Shown in pieces: positions 14,216-23,649 of a DNA stretch of 26,708 nt. The DNA is from an uncultured Oscillospiraceae bacterium (lineage in GTDB: Bacteria > Bacillota > Clostridia > Oscillospirales > Acutalibacteraceae), in the NCBI GenBank assembly GCA_900549945.1, contig URQJ01000007.1, forward strand, positions 1-26,708. The letters are read 5' to 3'. Under the pieces are notes generated by a model that saw nothing but the letters and a program-made list of their open reading frames with translations, was not told the DNA's origin and did not search any database. Numbering within the stretch: the stretch's first letter is position 1; each line of letters opens with the position of its first letter. Made by a program: the position numbers and the translations under genes.

Positions 14216-15322
14216 ATGAAATTCACCATAGAAAAGCGCATTTTAACCGAAGCCGTCGGAAACCTGCAGCGCGCGGTCTCCGCGAAAACCTCAATTCCCG
14301 CGCTCGAGGGCATTTTGATCCGCAGCGGCGAGGAAAAACTCATCCTCTCCGCCTACGACCTCGAAATCGGCATGCAGACAGAGTTGCCCGCCGTTATTTC
14401 CGAATCCGGCGCTATCATTTTAACTGCGAAACTATTCTCTGAAATCGTCCGTAAGTCGCCGGCCGACGACATCACAATCGAAACCGACGACCGCAACACC
14501 GCGACAATCACCTCGGGCGTGAGCTGTTTCACAATCATCGGCATGAACGCCGCAGAATTCCCGGAATTTCCGAAAGTCACCGACACCGATACACTCCGCC
14601 TGCCCGCCGGCGTGCTGAAAAGCATGATCCGCCAGACACTGTTCGCCGTCGCAGACTCGAATGCAAAACCGATCCATCAGGGCAGCCTGTTCAAAATCGA
14701 AAACCGCACGCTCGACGTCGTTTCCGTGGACGGTTACCGGCTGGCACTGCGCCGCGAGGCAATTCCGTTCGACGGCAGCCTCGAATTTGTCGTTCCCGGA
14801 AAGACACTTGGCGAGGTGCTGAAGCTGCTGCGCGACGATGACGGCGAGATCGAAATCTGCCCGAGCCGCCGGCACATCCTCTTCAAAATCGATAATTATA
14901 CCGTGCTTTCCGCTTTGCTCGAGGGCGAATTCCTCGATTATCGCGCGGCGCTGCCGAAAGATAAAAAAACCGAGGCTGTCGTCTCCACGCGGACACTGAT
15001 CGAAAGCGTCGAGCGCGTTTCGCTTCTTATCACCGACCGCCTCAAAAGCCCGGTGCGGTGTGTTCTCAGCGAGGACACAATCAAACTGCTCTGCTCCACA
15101 ACGATGGGCCGCGCAAACGACCAAATCGAGGCGAAGATCTCCGGCGACCCGCTCGAGATCGGCTTCAACAATAAATATCTGCTCGACGCGCTGCGTGCCG
15201 CAGAATGCGACGAAGTGCGCATGGAACTCGGCGGGCCGATCAGCCCGATGCTCATCCTGCCGAAGGAGGGCGATGCGTTTTCGTTCCTCGTTCTGCCGGT
15301 GCGCCTGCGCAGCGAAATTTAA
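14216..15322 (+). CDS. dnaN: DNA polymerase III beta subunit (sliding clamp)
   Basis: 368 residues, normal clamp length, beginning MKFTIEKRILTEAVGNLQRA. The three repeated clamp domains are visible: domain 1 with KTSIPALEGILIR, domain 2 with FPKVTDTDTLRLPAGVLKSM and VDGYRLALR, and domain 3 with the C-terminal PMLILPKEGDAFSFLVLPVRLR. The final LVLPVRL motif forms part of the pocket that binds partner proteins. It encircles DNA and tethers the replicative polymerase. ATG at 14216 has AAGGAG 8 bases upstream. The gap before yaaA (79 bases) holds the split parS hairpin. Confidence 0.98.
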   Translation: MKFTIEKRILTEAVGNLQRAVSAKTSIPALEGILIRSGEEKLILSAYDLEIGMQTELPAVISESGAIILTAKLFSEIVRKSPADDITIETDDRNTATITSGVSCFTIIGMNAAEFPEFPKVTDTDTLRLPAGVLKSMIRQTLFAVADSNAKPIHQGSLFKIENRTLDVVSVDGYRLALRREAIPFDGSLEFVVPGKTLGEVLKLLRDDDGEIEICPSRRHILFKIDNYTVLSALLEGEFLDYRAALPKDKKTEAVVSTRTLIESVERVSLLITDRLKSPVRCVLSEDTIKLLCSTTMGRANDQIEAKISGDPLEIGFNNKYLLDALRAAECDEVRMELGGPISPMLILPKEGDAFSFLVLPVRLRSEI

Positions 15323-15326
15323 AAAA

Positions 15327-15369
15327 TGTTTCACGCGATGTCTTTCGCGGGAGGACGCTGCGTGAAACA
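15327..15369. repeat. Split parS: inverted half-sites 27 bp apart
   Basis: TGTTTCACGC (15327-15336) and GCGTGAAACA (15360-15369) form a perfect 10-bp inverted repeat with a 23-base spacer, directly after the dnaN stop. The outer eight bases of each arm, TGTTTCAC and GTGAAACA, are exactly the two halves of parS with 27 bases between them. In RNA it forms a hairpin but there is no T-run, so it is not a typical terminator. Confidence 0.8.
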
Positions 15370-15401
15370 CAGCAGATAAAGTACAACAGAGGAAGGATTC
15401 C

Positions 15402-15623
15402 ATGAACGAAACGATTCAGATCACGACAGAATTCATCCGGCTCGACGCGCTTTTAAAACTCGGCGGCGCGCTCGATACCGGCGGGCAGGCGAAATTCGTC
15501 ATACAGAACGGCGAGGTGCTCGTAAACGGCGCGGTCTGCACAATGCGCGGAAAAAAAATGCGCGGCGGCGATTTTGCCGAGTACAACGGCGTGCGCTACA
15601 CCGTGCAGACCGCGGAGGGCTGA
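15402..15623 (+). CDS. yaaA: S4-domain RNA-binding protein YaaA
   Basis: 73 residues. The S4 fold is seen in IRLDALLKLGGALDTGGQAK followed by FVIQNGEVLVNG and RGKKMRGGDF. This small protein is regularly encoded between dnaN and recF in Firmicutes; it is thought to bind RNA or ribosomes but its role is not settled. ATG after an AGAGGAAGG ribosome site. recF starts 4 bases after its stop, so the two are coupled. Confidence 0.93.
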   Translation: MNETIQITTEFIRLDALLKLGGALDTGGQAKFVIQNGEVLVNGAVCTMRGKKMRGGDFAEYNGVRYTVQTAEG

Positions 15624-15627
15624 AGCC

Positions 15628-16731
15628 TTGAACGTCACGCGCCTCGGCTTCGAGCAATTCAGAAACCTTGAAAACGGGGAGATTTTCCCGTGCGAGACGA
15701 TCAACGTCATTTTCGGCAGCAACGCGCAGGGGAAAACGAATCTCCTTGAGGCTGTCTGGCTTTTTACCGGCGGACACTCGTTCCGCGGCACGAAGGACGG
15801 CGAGCTGCCCCGCCTGACGAACGGGAGAAACGCGGATTCCGCCGCGCTTTCGATGGATCTTTTCACGGAAGGGCGCGAGCAGAACCTGCGCCTCCTGTTC
15901 AAAAGCGGGCGGCGCTCCAGCGTGATCAACGGCGTTGAAAAAAAGACGGGCTCGGCGCTCGTCGGCAAATTCTGCGCTGTGATCTTTTCCCCGGAGCACC
16001 TTTTGCTCGTCAAGGAGGGCCCCGCGCGGCGGCGCGCGTTTATCGACGGTGCGCTGTGTCAGGCGAAGCCTGCGTTTGCCCGCGTGCTCACAAATTACAA
16101 TAAGGCGCTGCAGCAGCGCAATGCGCTTTTAAAGGACATTGTGCGCCACCCGGAATTGCAGGATACGCTCGACGTCTGGGACGAGCGGCTGCTGCTTTTC
16201 GGCACGCAGGTCACGCTCGAGCGCATCGCGTTCTGCCGGGCGCTCGCGCCGAAGGCTGTGGAAATCTACAGCGGCATCGCGAAGGCGCGCGAAAGCGTCT
16301 CCTTTTCCTACGCCCCATTCCGCGGCGCCGATACGCAGGAGGCGGTTTCCGCCGCGTTTTTTGCGGCACTTCGGGGCAACCGCGAGGCGGATATCCGCGC
16401 GGGCTTCACCTCGGCCGGCCCGCATCGGGACGACCTGTCGATCGAGATCGACGGCCTCTCCGCGCGGACGTACGGCTCGCAGGGGCAGCAGCGCAGCATC
16501 GTGCTGGCGCTCAAGCTCGCGGAAGCCGACATCCTGTTCGAAAAAACCGGCGAGCGGCCCGTCATCCTCCTCGACGATGTGATGAGCGAGCTCGATATGA
16601 GCCGGCGGGATTATCTTTTGAACCATCTCGACGGGCGGCAGGTCTTTATCACCTGCTGCGACCCGGAGACTGTGCGCCTGATGGAGCGCGGCCGCGGCTT
16701 TCAGGTAGAAAGCGGCGTGCTGAAAAATTAA
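15628..16731 (+). CDS. recF: DNA replication and repair protein RecF
   Basis: 367 residues from TTG at 15628. Walker A is GSNAQGKT (30-37) in VIFGSNAQGKTNLLEAVW; the ABC-type signature reads YGSQGQQRSIVLALKLAEAD; Walker B and D-loop are VILLDDVMSELD. RecF is an SMC-like ATPase that helps RecO and RecR load RecA at gaps. The frame is open upstream to 15574, but TTG has GGAGGG 8 bases before it and lies 4 bases after the yaaA stop, and the protein then begins NVTRLGFEQFRN as in the family. Confidence 0.97.
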   Translation: MNVTRLGFEQFRNLENGEIFPCETINVIFGSNAQGKTNLLEAVWLFTGGHSFRGTKDGELPRLTNGRNADSAALSMDLFTEGREQNLRLLFKSGRRSSVINGVEKKTGSALVGKFCAVIFSPEHLLLVKEGPARRRAFIDGALCQAKPAFARVLTNYNKALQQRNALLKDIVRHPELQDTLDVWDERLLLFGTQVTLERIAFCRALAPKAVEIYSGIAKARESVSFSYAPFRGADTQEAVSAAFFAALRGNREADIRAGFTSAGPHRDDLSIEIDGLSARTYGSQGQQRSIVLALKLAEADILFEKTGERPVILLDDVMSELDMSRRDYLLNHLDGRQVFITCCDPETVRLMERGRGFQVESGVLKN

Positions 16732-16773
16732 GAAAACGGTTATATTCCATGTCTGTACGCCGGGCGGGTTTTA

Positions 16774-16782
16774 TGCTATAAT
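16774..16782 (+). promoter_or_regulatory. Extended -10 promoter of remB
   Basis: TGCTATAAT, a perfect extended -10, 85 bases upstream of the remB GTG. No -35 of note. It allows remB and the next gene to be expressed apart from recF. Confidence 0.65.
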
Positions 16783-16866
16783 TATGGCACAATAAAGCCG
16801 GAGGGGCTTTGCGGCAAAGCGCGTCGTTCTTTGCATCTGCGATGCGGCGCTTCAAGGAGGGATCGC

Positions 16867-17166
16867 GTGTATATTCATCTTGGCCTCGGCGTCGTGGTGC
16901 GCGAGGAGGACGTGATCGGCATTTTCGACCTCGAGAATACGACGGTTTCCAAGACGACGCGCGATTTTTTAAAGCGCGCCGAGGCGGAAAACCTCGTGGA
17001 GGACGTGTGCTATGACCTGCCGCGCTCCATTGTTGTGTGCCGTGATTTTGTGTGCGGCAGGCGCGTGTATATCACGCAGATCGCGCCGGCGACGCTTTTG
17101 AAGCGCTCGCGGGCGGAAATCGGCGGTCTCCCGTTCATGCGGCCGGCCGCCGGAAAGCAGAAATAA
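16867..17166 (+). CDS. remB: Extracellular matrix regulator RemB-like (DUF370)
   Basis: 99 residues from GTG at 16867, which follows AAGGAGG at 16854-16860. The protein starts VYIHLGLGVVVREEDVIGIF and continues DLENTTVSKTTRDFLKRA, which is the RemB/YaaB pattern encoded between recF and gyrB in Bacillus and Clostridia. RemA and RemB affect biofilm matrix gene expression in Bacillus; RemA binds DNA as a ring, and RemB is less well known. The C-terminal 25 residues (RAEIGGLPFMRPAAGKQK) are not conserved in my memory of the family. Confidence 0.88.
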   Translation: MYIHLGLGVVVREEDVIGIFDLENTTVSKTTRDFLKRAEAENLVEDVCYDLPRSIVVCRDFVCGRRVYITQIAPATLLKRSRAEIGGLPFMRPAAGKQK

Positions 17167-17188
17167 CTAGGAAAGGAAATCCGGTTCT

Positions 17189-17632
17189 ATGCAGTATTTT
17201 GGTATTCCGACGTGTCCGTATTGCAGAAAGCGCGTCAATCTGGTCCGCACGTGGAAGCTGAAGCGCGAGGGCGAGTATAAGTGCCCGCGCTGCGGCGGCA
17301 TTTCGAATGTGTATCTTTCCCCGCTTGTCTACGTGTTTTCCGTGCTTGCGATCTGCGCCGGCGTCTGTATCTATTTCTTTCACAAATTCGTGCTCGACGA
17401 CATCGGGCTGTTTACCTGCCTGTATGTGTTCATCCCGTTTGCGCTTTTTTTCCTTTTGAGTCTTTTCACGGTATACCTCAAAAAGCCGGTAATTAAGCGC
17501 GTGCAGCGCCCGGTGCAGGAGAACCGCCGGCAGACGGCGCAGCGCCGCCCTGCGCAGGAAAAGGCGGATACCTTCTCCGAAATCGATACCGGCCGCTACG
17601 AGGAACCCGGCGCGCCGGAGGACCGGACGTAA
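17189..17632 (+). CDS. Zinc-ribbon membrane protein of unknown function
   Basis: 147 residues. A four-cysteine zinc ribbon at the N-terminus (C9-P-Y-C12 and C32-P-R-C35) is followed by two membrane helices (about 45-63 and 73-93) and a basic, then acidic tail (about 98-147) rich in Gln, Arg, Glu and Pro. The ribbon resembles those of many small cytoplasmic zinc proteins, and the arrangement suggests a membrane-anchored protein with a cytoplasmic zinc finger. Function unknown. It follows remB by 22 bases with AGGAAAGGA as ribosome site, so the pair forms a small unit ended by a strong terminator. Confidence 0.75.
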   Translation: MQYFGIPTCPYCRKRVNLVRTWKLKREGEYKCPRCGGISNVYLSPLVYVFSVLAICAGVCIYFFHKFVLDDIGLFTCLYVFIPFALFFLLSLFTVYLKKPVIKRVQRPVQENRRQTAQRRPAQEKADTFSEIDTGRYEEPGAPEDRT

Positions 17633-17644
17633 AACAAAAATGAG

Positions 17645-17672
17645 AAAGCCCGTTTTTGAACGGGCTTTTTTT
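17645..17672 (+). terminator. Strong terminator upstream of gyrB
   Basis: AAAGCCCGTT and AACGGGCTTT form a perfect 10-bp stem around a TTTG loop, followed by further Ts. It lies 13 bases past the zinc-ribbon gene. Confidence 0.95.
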
Positions 17673-17734
17673 GCGTTTAAACGCAGAAAAGTGCGGTTTG
17701 GCACAAAATTGCGGAGCGGATGGCGGCAATCGGG

Positions 17735-17763
17735 AAAGCCGCGCGGAAGCGGCGCTTTTTTTA
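17735..17763 (+). terminator. Second, weaker terminator upstream of gyrB
   Basis: GCCGC (17738-17742) and GCGGC (17749-17753) form a short stem followed by GC and seven Ts. With the terminator at 17645 it makes a tandem barrier just before the gyrB promoter. Confidence 0.6.
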
Positions 17764-17785
17764 TTCTCAAATTCAGGGGGAAACC

Positions 17786-17814
17786 TTGTAAAGGGGCGGC
17801 AGATATGGTATACT
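17786..17814 (+). promoter_or_regulatory. gyrB-gyrA promoter
   Basis: TTGTAA, 17-base spacer, TATACT; start of gyrB is 36 bases further on. Because two terminators precede it, this promoter must drive the gyrase genes. No inverted repeat regulator site is seen. Confidence 0.85.
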
Positions 17815-17828
17815 ATATATAAAGGTAA

Positions 17829-19805
<1,977 letters not shown>

Positions 19806-19826
19806 GCGCGAAAGGACACAAAGCCA

Positions 19827-22358
19827 ATGGATCATACTGAAGAAACAAGGGAAAACCTCATACAGGTTGACCTCAGAAAAATCATGGAGGATTCCTTCCT
19901 CGATTATTCCATGTCCGTCATCGTGTCCCGTGCGCTGCCCGACGTGCGCGACGGCTTGAAGCCGGTGCACCGCCGCATCCTGTACACGATGTATGAAAAC
20001 AGCCTGTGGCCGGAAAAGGCGTACAGAAAGTGCGCCGATACGGTCGGCGCCGTGCTCGGCCGCTATCACCCGCACGGCGACGTTTCGGTTTACGACGCGC
20101 TCGTGCGCCTCGCGCAGGATTTCTCCATGCGCTACATGCTCGTGGATGGCCACGGCAACTTCGGCTCCGTGGACGGCGACCCCGCCGCCGCCTACCGATA
20201 TACCGAGGCGAGAATGGCAAAGCTCTCTGTCGAAATGCTGCGGGACATCGACAAGGATACCGTCGATTTCGAACCGAACTACGACGACCGCCTGAAGGAG
20301 CCGTGCGTTCTGCCCTCGCATTTTCCGAATATCCTCGTCAATGGCTCGACAGGCATCGCGGTCGGCATGGCGACGAATATCCCCCCGCACAATATGGGCG
20401 AGGTGCTCGACGGCGTCTGCGCGATGGTCGATGACCCGGACATCACGCTCGAGGGCCTGATGCAGTACATCAAGGGGCCGGATTTCCCGACAGGCGGTAT
20501 CATCATGGGCCGCTCGGGCATCCGCGCCGCCTACGCCACGGGCCGCGGCAAGATCCACGTGCGCGCCCGCGCGGAGATCGTCGAAAAGCCGAACGGCCGG
20601 TTCCAAATCGTCGTCTCCGAGCTGCCGTATCAGGTCAATAAGGCGCGCCTGATTGAAAGTATCGCCGATCTCGTCAAGGAAAAGCGCCTCGACGGCATCT
20701 CGAACATCGACGACCATTCGGACAGAAACGGCATGCACATCGTCATCGACGTAAAGCGCGACGCCTCGCCGCAGATCGTCCTGAACAACCTGTATTCGTT
20801 CACGCAGATGCAGATCACCTTCGGCGTGATCATGCTCGCGATCGTCGACGGGCAGCCGCGCACGCTCACCCTAAAGCAGATTCTGGAGGAATATATCCGG
20901 TTCCAGAGCGAGGTCGTGCTGCGCCGCACGCAGTTTGATTTGAAAAAGGCGCAGGAGCGCGCGCATATTCTCGACGGCCTCATGATCGCGCTCGACTTCA
21001 TCGACGAGGTCATCGCGATTCTGAGAAGCTCGAAATCGATTCCCGAGGGCAAGGAAGCGCTGATGACGCGTTTCGGCCTCGACGACGTGCAGGCGCAGGC
21101 CATCGTGCAGATGCGCCTCGGCCAGCTTACCGGCCTCGAGCGCACGAAGATTGAGGAGGAGCTTGCCGCCCTGCGCCTCAAGATCGCCGATTATATCGAT
21201 ATTGTCGGCAGCGAGGCGCGCCGGTTCGGCATCATCAAGGACGAAGCGCTCGAAATGAAGAAGAAGTTCAGCGACGAGCGCCGCACGGAGATCGCGGCAA
21301 TCAGCGGCGAGATGGATATCGAGGATCTGATCCCGAACGAGGGCTGCGTCATCACGCTGACGAATTTCGGCTACGCGAAGCGCCAGACGCTCGACACGTA
21401 CCGCACGCAGCGCCGCGGTGGCCGCGGCATTTCCGGCATGACACGCCGCGACGAGGACATCGTGACCGAGCTGTTCACTGCGAACAGCCACGATTACGTG
21501 CTGTTCTTCTCCGACCGCGGCCGCGTTTACCGGCTCAAGTGCTACGAGGTACCGGAAGGCTCGAGAACGAGCCGCGGCATCAACATCGCCAACCTGCTGC
21601 CGCTGCAGCCCGAGGAGAGAATCACCTCGATGATCCGCGTCGAGGCATTCGACGACGAGCGCTACCTCGTAATGGTCACGAAAAACGCGGTCATCAAGCG
21701 CGTCAGCCTCGCGGCGTTCTCGAATGTGCGCAAAAACGGCCTGATCGCGATCGACCTCGCCGAGGACGATGTGCTGAGCTGGGTGCGCATCACGAGCGGC
21801 AAGGATGATCTGCTCGTCGCGACGAAGCACGGCAAGGCGATTCGATTCCACGAGGACGACGTCCGCGAAATGGGCCGGCAGGCCCGCGGTGTCCGTGCGA
21901 TCCGCCTGCTCGGCGACGACGTGGTTGTCGGCATGAGCGTTCTGCGCGAGGAAGGGCTCGTACTCACGGTTTCCGAAACCGGCTACGGCCGCATCTCGGA
22001 GATCGGCGACTACCGCCTGCAGCGCCGCGGCGGCAAGGGCATACTGAACTACCACGTCGAAAAATACGGCGATGTGGCGGCGATCAAGGTGGTCGACCTC
22101 GACGACGACATAATCCTGATCTCCGATGACGGCATAATCATCCGCATCGAGGCGCAGTCCGTGCGCATCTGCGCGCGCCCGAGCAAAGGCGTCCGCGTGA
22201 TGAAGCTCGCGGAGGGCAGCCGTGTGATCACGATGGCCCGCGCGCCGCACGACGAGGACGAAGAAATTTCCGCCGTAGAGGATGACGGCACCGCCGAGGA
22301 GGGCATGGCCGAAGATCCCGCAGCGGAGGATGAAACGGAAGAAACCTCCGAAGAATAA
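19827..22358 (+). CDS. gyrA: DNA gyrase subunit A
   Basis: 843 residues. N-terminal breakage-reunion domain with SRALPDVRDGLKPVHRRILY and catalytic Tyr in AAAYRYTEARMAKL; C-terminal beta-pinwheel with a GyrA-box QRRGGRG (528-534) and a second copy QRRGGKG (732-738). It ends in an acidic Glu/Asp-rich tail of about 30 residues. In the quinolone-resistance region the sequence is HPHGDVSVYDALV: the residue at the E. coli Ser83 position is Val86 and the Asp87 equivalent is kept (Asp90). At that position Val is a known resistance change in other bacteria. Start ATG has AAAGGA at good spacing. Co-transcribed with gyrB and ended by a terminator 13 bases past the stop. Confidence 0.98.
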   Translation: MDHTEETRENLIQVDLRKIMEDSFLDYSMSVIVSRALPDVRDGLKPVHRRILYTMYENSLWPEKAYRKCADTVGAVLGRYHPHGDVSVYDALVRLAQDFSMRYMLVDGHGNFGSVDGDPAAAYRYTEARMAKLSVEMLRDIDKDTVDFEPNYDDRLKEPCVLPSHFPNILVNGSTGIAVGMATNIPPHNMGEVLDGVCAMVDDPDITLEGLMQYIKGPDFPTGGIIMGRSGIRAAYATGRGKIHVRARAEIVEKPNGRFQIVVSELPYQVNKARLIESIADLVKEKRLDGISNIDDHSDRNGMHIVIDVKRDASPQIVLNNLYSFTQMQITFGVIMLAIVDGQPRTLTLKQILEEYIRFQSEVVLRRTQFDLKKAQERAHILDGLMIALDFIDEVIAILRSSKSIPEGKEALMTRFGLDDVQAQAIVQMRLGQLTGLERTKIEEELAALRLKIADYIDIVGSEARRFGIIKDEALEMKKKFSDERRTEIAAISGEMDIEDLIPNEGCVITLTNFGYAKRQTLDTYRTQRRGGRGISGMTRRDEDIVTELFTANSHDYVLFFSDRGRVYRLKCYEVPEGSRTSRGINIANLLPLQPEERITSMIRVEAFDDERYLVMVTKNAVIKRVSLAAFSNVRKNGLIAIDLAEDDVLSWVRITSGKDDLLVATKHGKAIRFHEDDVREMGRQARGVRAIRLLGDDVVVGMSVLREEGLVLTVSETGYGRISEIGDYRLQRRGGKGILNYHVEKYGDVAAIKVVDLDDDIILISDDGIIIRIEAQSVRICARPSKGVRVMKLAEGSRVITMARAPHDEDEEISAVEDDGTAEEGMAEDPAAEDETEETSEE

Positions 22359-22370
22359 TTGATTTTGTGG

Positions 22371-22405
22371 AGACTGCGTTTTCTTTGCGAAGGCGCAGTC
22401 TTTTT
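22371..22405 (+). terminator. Terminator of gyrB-gyrA
   Basis: AGACTGCG and CGCAGTCT pair around a loop holding a small secondary stem, followed by TTTTT and C. Confidence 0.9.
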
Positions 22406-22406
22406 C

Positions 22407-22435
22407 TTGCCAATTCACCGGTTTCGTGGTATGAT
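22407..22435 (+). promoter_or_regulatory. Promoter of the cellulase-like gene
   Basis: TTGCCA, 17-base spacer, TATGAT directly after the gyrA terminator, and 46 bases before the start codon. Confidence 0.75.
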
Positions 22436-22480
22436 GCAGTCAATTCGCAGAAAAATCTGCATTTTGGGAGGATTATTGGT

Positions 22481-23629
22481 ATGAAAGATTTTTTTGGACG
22501 CGGCAGGCCGATTGCCATTGCCATGTGGGATTTTTCGTGGCTGGAGCGCAGGGGCCCGGGAGAAGGCTTTGAGGATTGGGACAAGGCGGTTTCAGAGCTT
22601 GTCGAGCGCGGCTACGACGCCGTGCGCATCGATCCCTATCCTCAGCTGATCGCGCTCAGCGATACGGGCAGCTTTGCGCTCGACCCGGTCTGGGAGGCGT
22701 GCGGCTGGGGCTCGACAAAGCCGATTACGGTCTCGAATGTGCTCGAAAATCTGCTCGAATTTCTGCGCGTCTGCCAAAAGCACGGCGTTTTGGTCGGCCT
22801 TTCGGGCTGGTTCCGGCACAAGGAAAGCGATTCGTACGTTTCGAAGCTGAAAACGCCGGAGGACTTCGCGCAGATCTGGATCGACCTGCTGCGCAAGATC
22901 GAAAGCGCCGGCCTGTACGATACGATTTTGTACGTCGATTTCTGCAACGAGTTTCCGAACTGGCTGGACTGTGCGCCGAAGGGCGAAAACGGCGCCCCGC
23001 TGCCGCGCGACTCGGCCGAGACGACCGCGTGGTCCAACCGCTGCATAGAGGCCTTTAAGGCGGTTTTTCCGCAGATGCCCGTCACGTTCTCGATCTCCTC
23101 GGAATTCTACAGAATGGAGCGCGAGGACTACGGTAAATGGGATTTTTTGGAGCCGCATATCTGGATGAACAGCGACGGCGACGGCCGGTTTGATTTCACG
23201 CTCCGCCGTGAGGGCCGCATCTACGACGGGCAGGATTTCCGCGAGGGCATGGCGGCCTCGAAGGCGCTTTACGAGGAAAGCCCCGAATACTGGAAGATGG
23301 TGCTCCGCACGCAGATCGCGCATTTTGCGTCGTTTGCGCGCAGCAGGGACATCCCGCTCGTCACGACGGAGTGCTGGGCGGTCGTGTTTTACAACGAATG
23401 CGGGCTCGACTGGGCGTGGATGAAGGAGCTCTGCGAGGTCGGCGTGCAGGAGGCCGCGAAAACTGGCTGCTGGGCGGCGATCGGCACGAGCAATTTCTGT
23501 GCGCCGCAGTTCCCCGGCATGTGGGCGGACGTCGCATGGCACCGCGCGCTGACCGACTGCATACACGGAAAAGCCGAAAAAGAGGGAGCTGCACCGCGGT
23601 GCAGCTCCCCCTTTTTCGGCAGATTTTAA
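22481..23629 (+). CDS. Cellulase-like TIM-barrel protein (glycoside hydrolase fold)
   Basis: 382 residues from ATG at 22481, which has GGGAGG 9 bases upstream. The sequence shows a (beta/alpha)8-type layout: AIAMWDFSWLER (12-23), YDAVRIDPYPQL (45-56), GVLVGLSGWF (102-111), a DFCNEFPNW block (153-161) with Asn156-Glu157 in the place of the acid/base pair of clan GH-A enzymes, FSISSEFYRM, and LVTTECWAV (293-301) with Glu297 as possible nucleophile. This matches the cellulase-like (GH5-related) family of uncharacterised proteins. It has no signal peptide, so it should act on an imported or intracellular glycoside. The last 15 or so residues are encoded by a terminator palindrome (see 23573-23620). 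Exact substrate unknown. Confidence 0.8.
   Translation: MKDFFGRGRPIAIAMWDFSWLERRGPGEGFEDWDKAVSELVERGYDAVRIDPYPQLIALSDTGSFALDPVWEACGWGSTKPITVSNVLENLLEFLRVCQKHGVLVGLSGWFRHKESDSYVSKLKTPEDFAQIWIDLLRKIESAGLYDTILYVDFCNEFPNWLDCAPKGENGAPLPRDSAETTAWSNRCIEAFKAVFPQMPVTFSISSEFYRMEREDYGKWDFLEPHIWMNSDGDGRFDFTLRREGRIYDGQDFREGMAASKALYEESPEYWKMVLRTQIAHFASFARSRDIPLVTTECWAVVFYNECGLDWAWMKELCEVGVQEAAKTGCWAAIGTSNFCAPQFPGMWADVAWHRALTDCIHGKAEKEGAAPRCSSPFFGRF
23573..23620. terminator. 48-bp bidirectional terminator inside the cellulase-like frame
   Basis: Two 24-base arms (23573-23596 and 23597-23620) form a nearly perfect palindrome with one mismatch (23583 with 23610). The core GGGAGCTGCACCG and CGGTGCAGCTCCC pair fully, with A-run and T-run flanks on each strand. 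It serves the convergent genes on both sides. It overlaps the end of the plus-strand coding sequence, whose stop codon is at 23627-23629. Confidence 0.93.
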
Positions 23630-23649
23630 GAAAATCTCTGCCGGTTCAG

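Noticed and set aside
14524..14533. A TGTTTCAC half-parS inside dnaN
   Set aside because: Only one half is present with no partner nearby, and it encodes conserved protein sequence; chance is enough.
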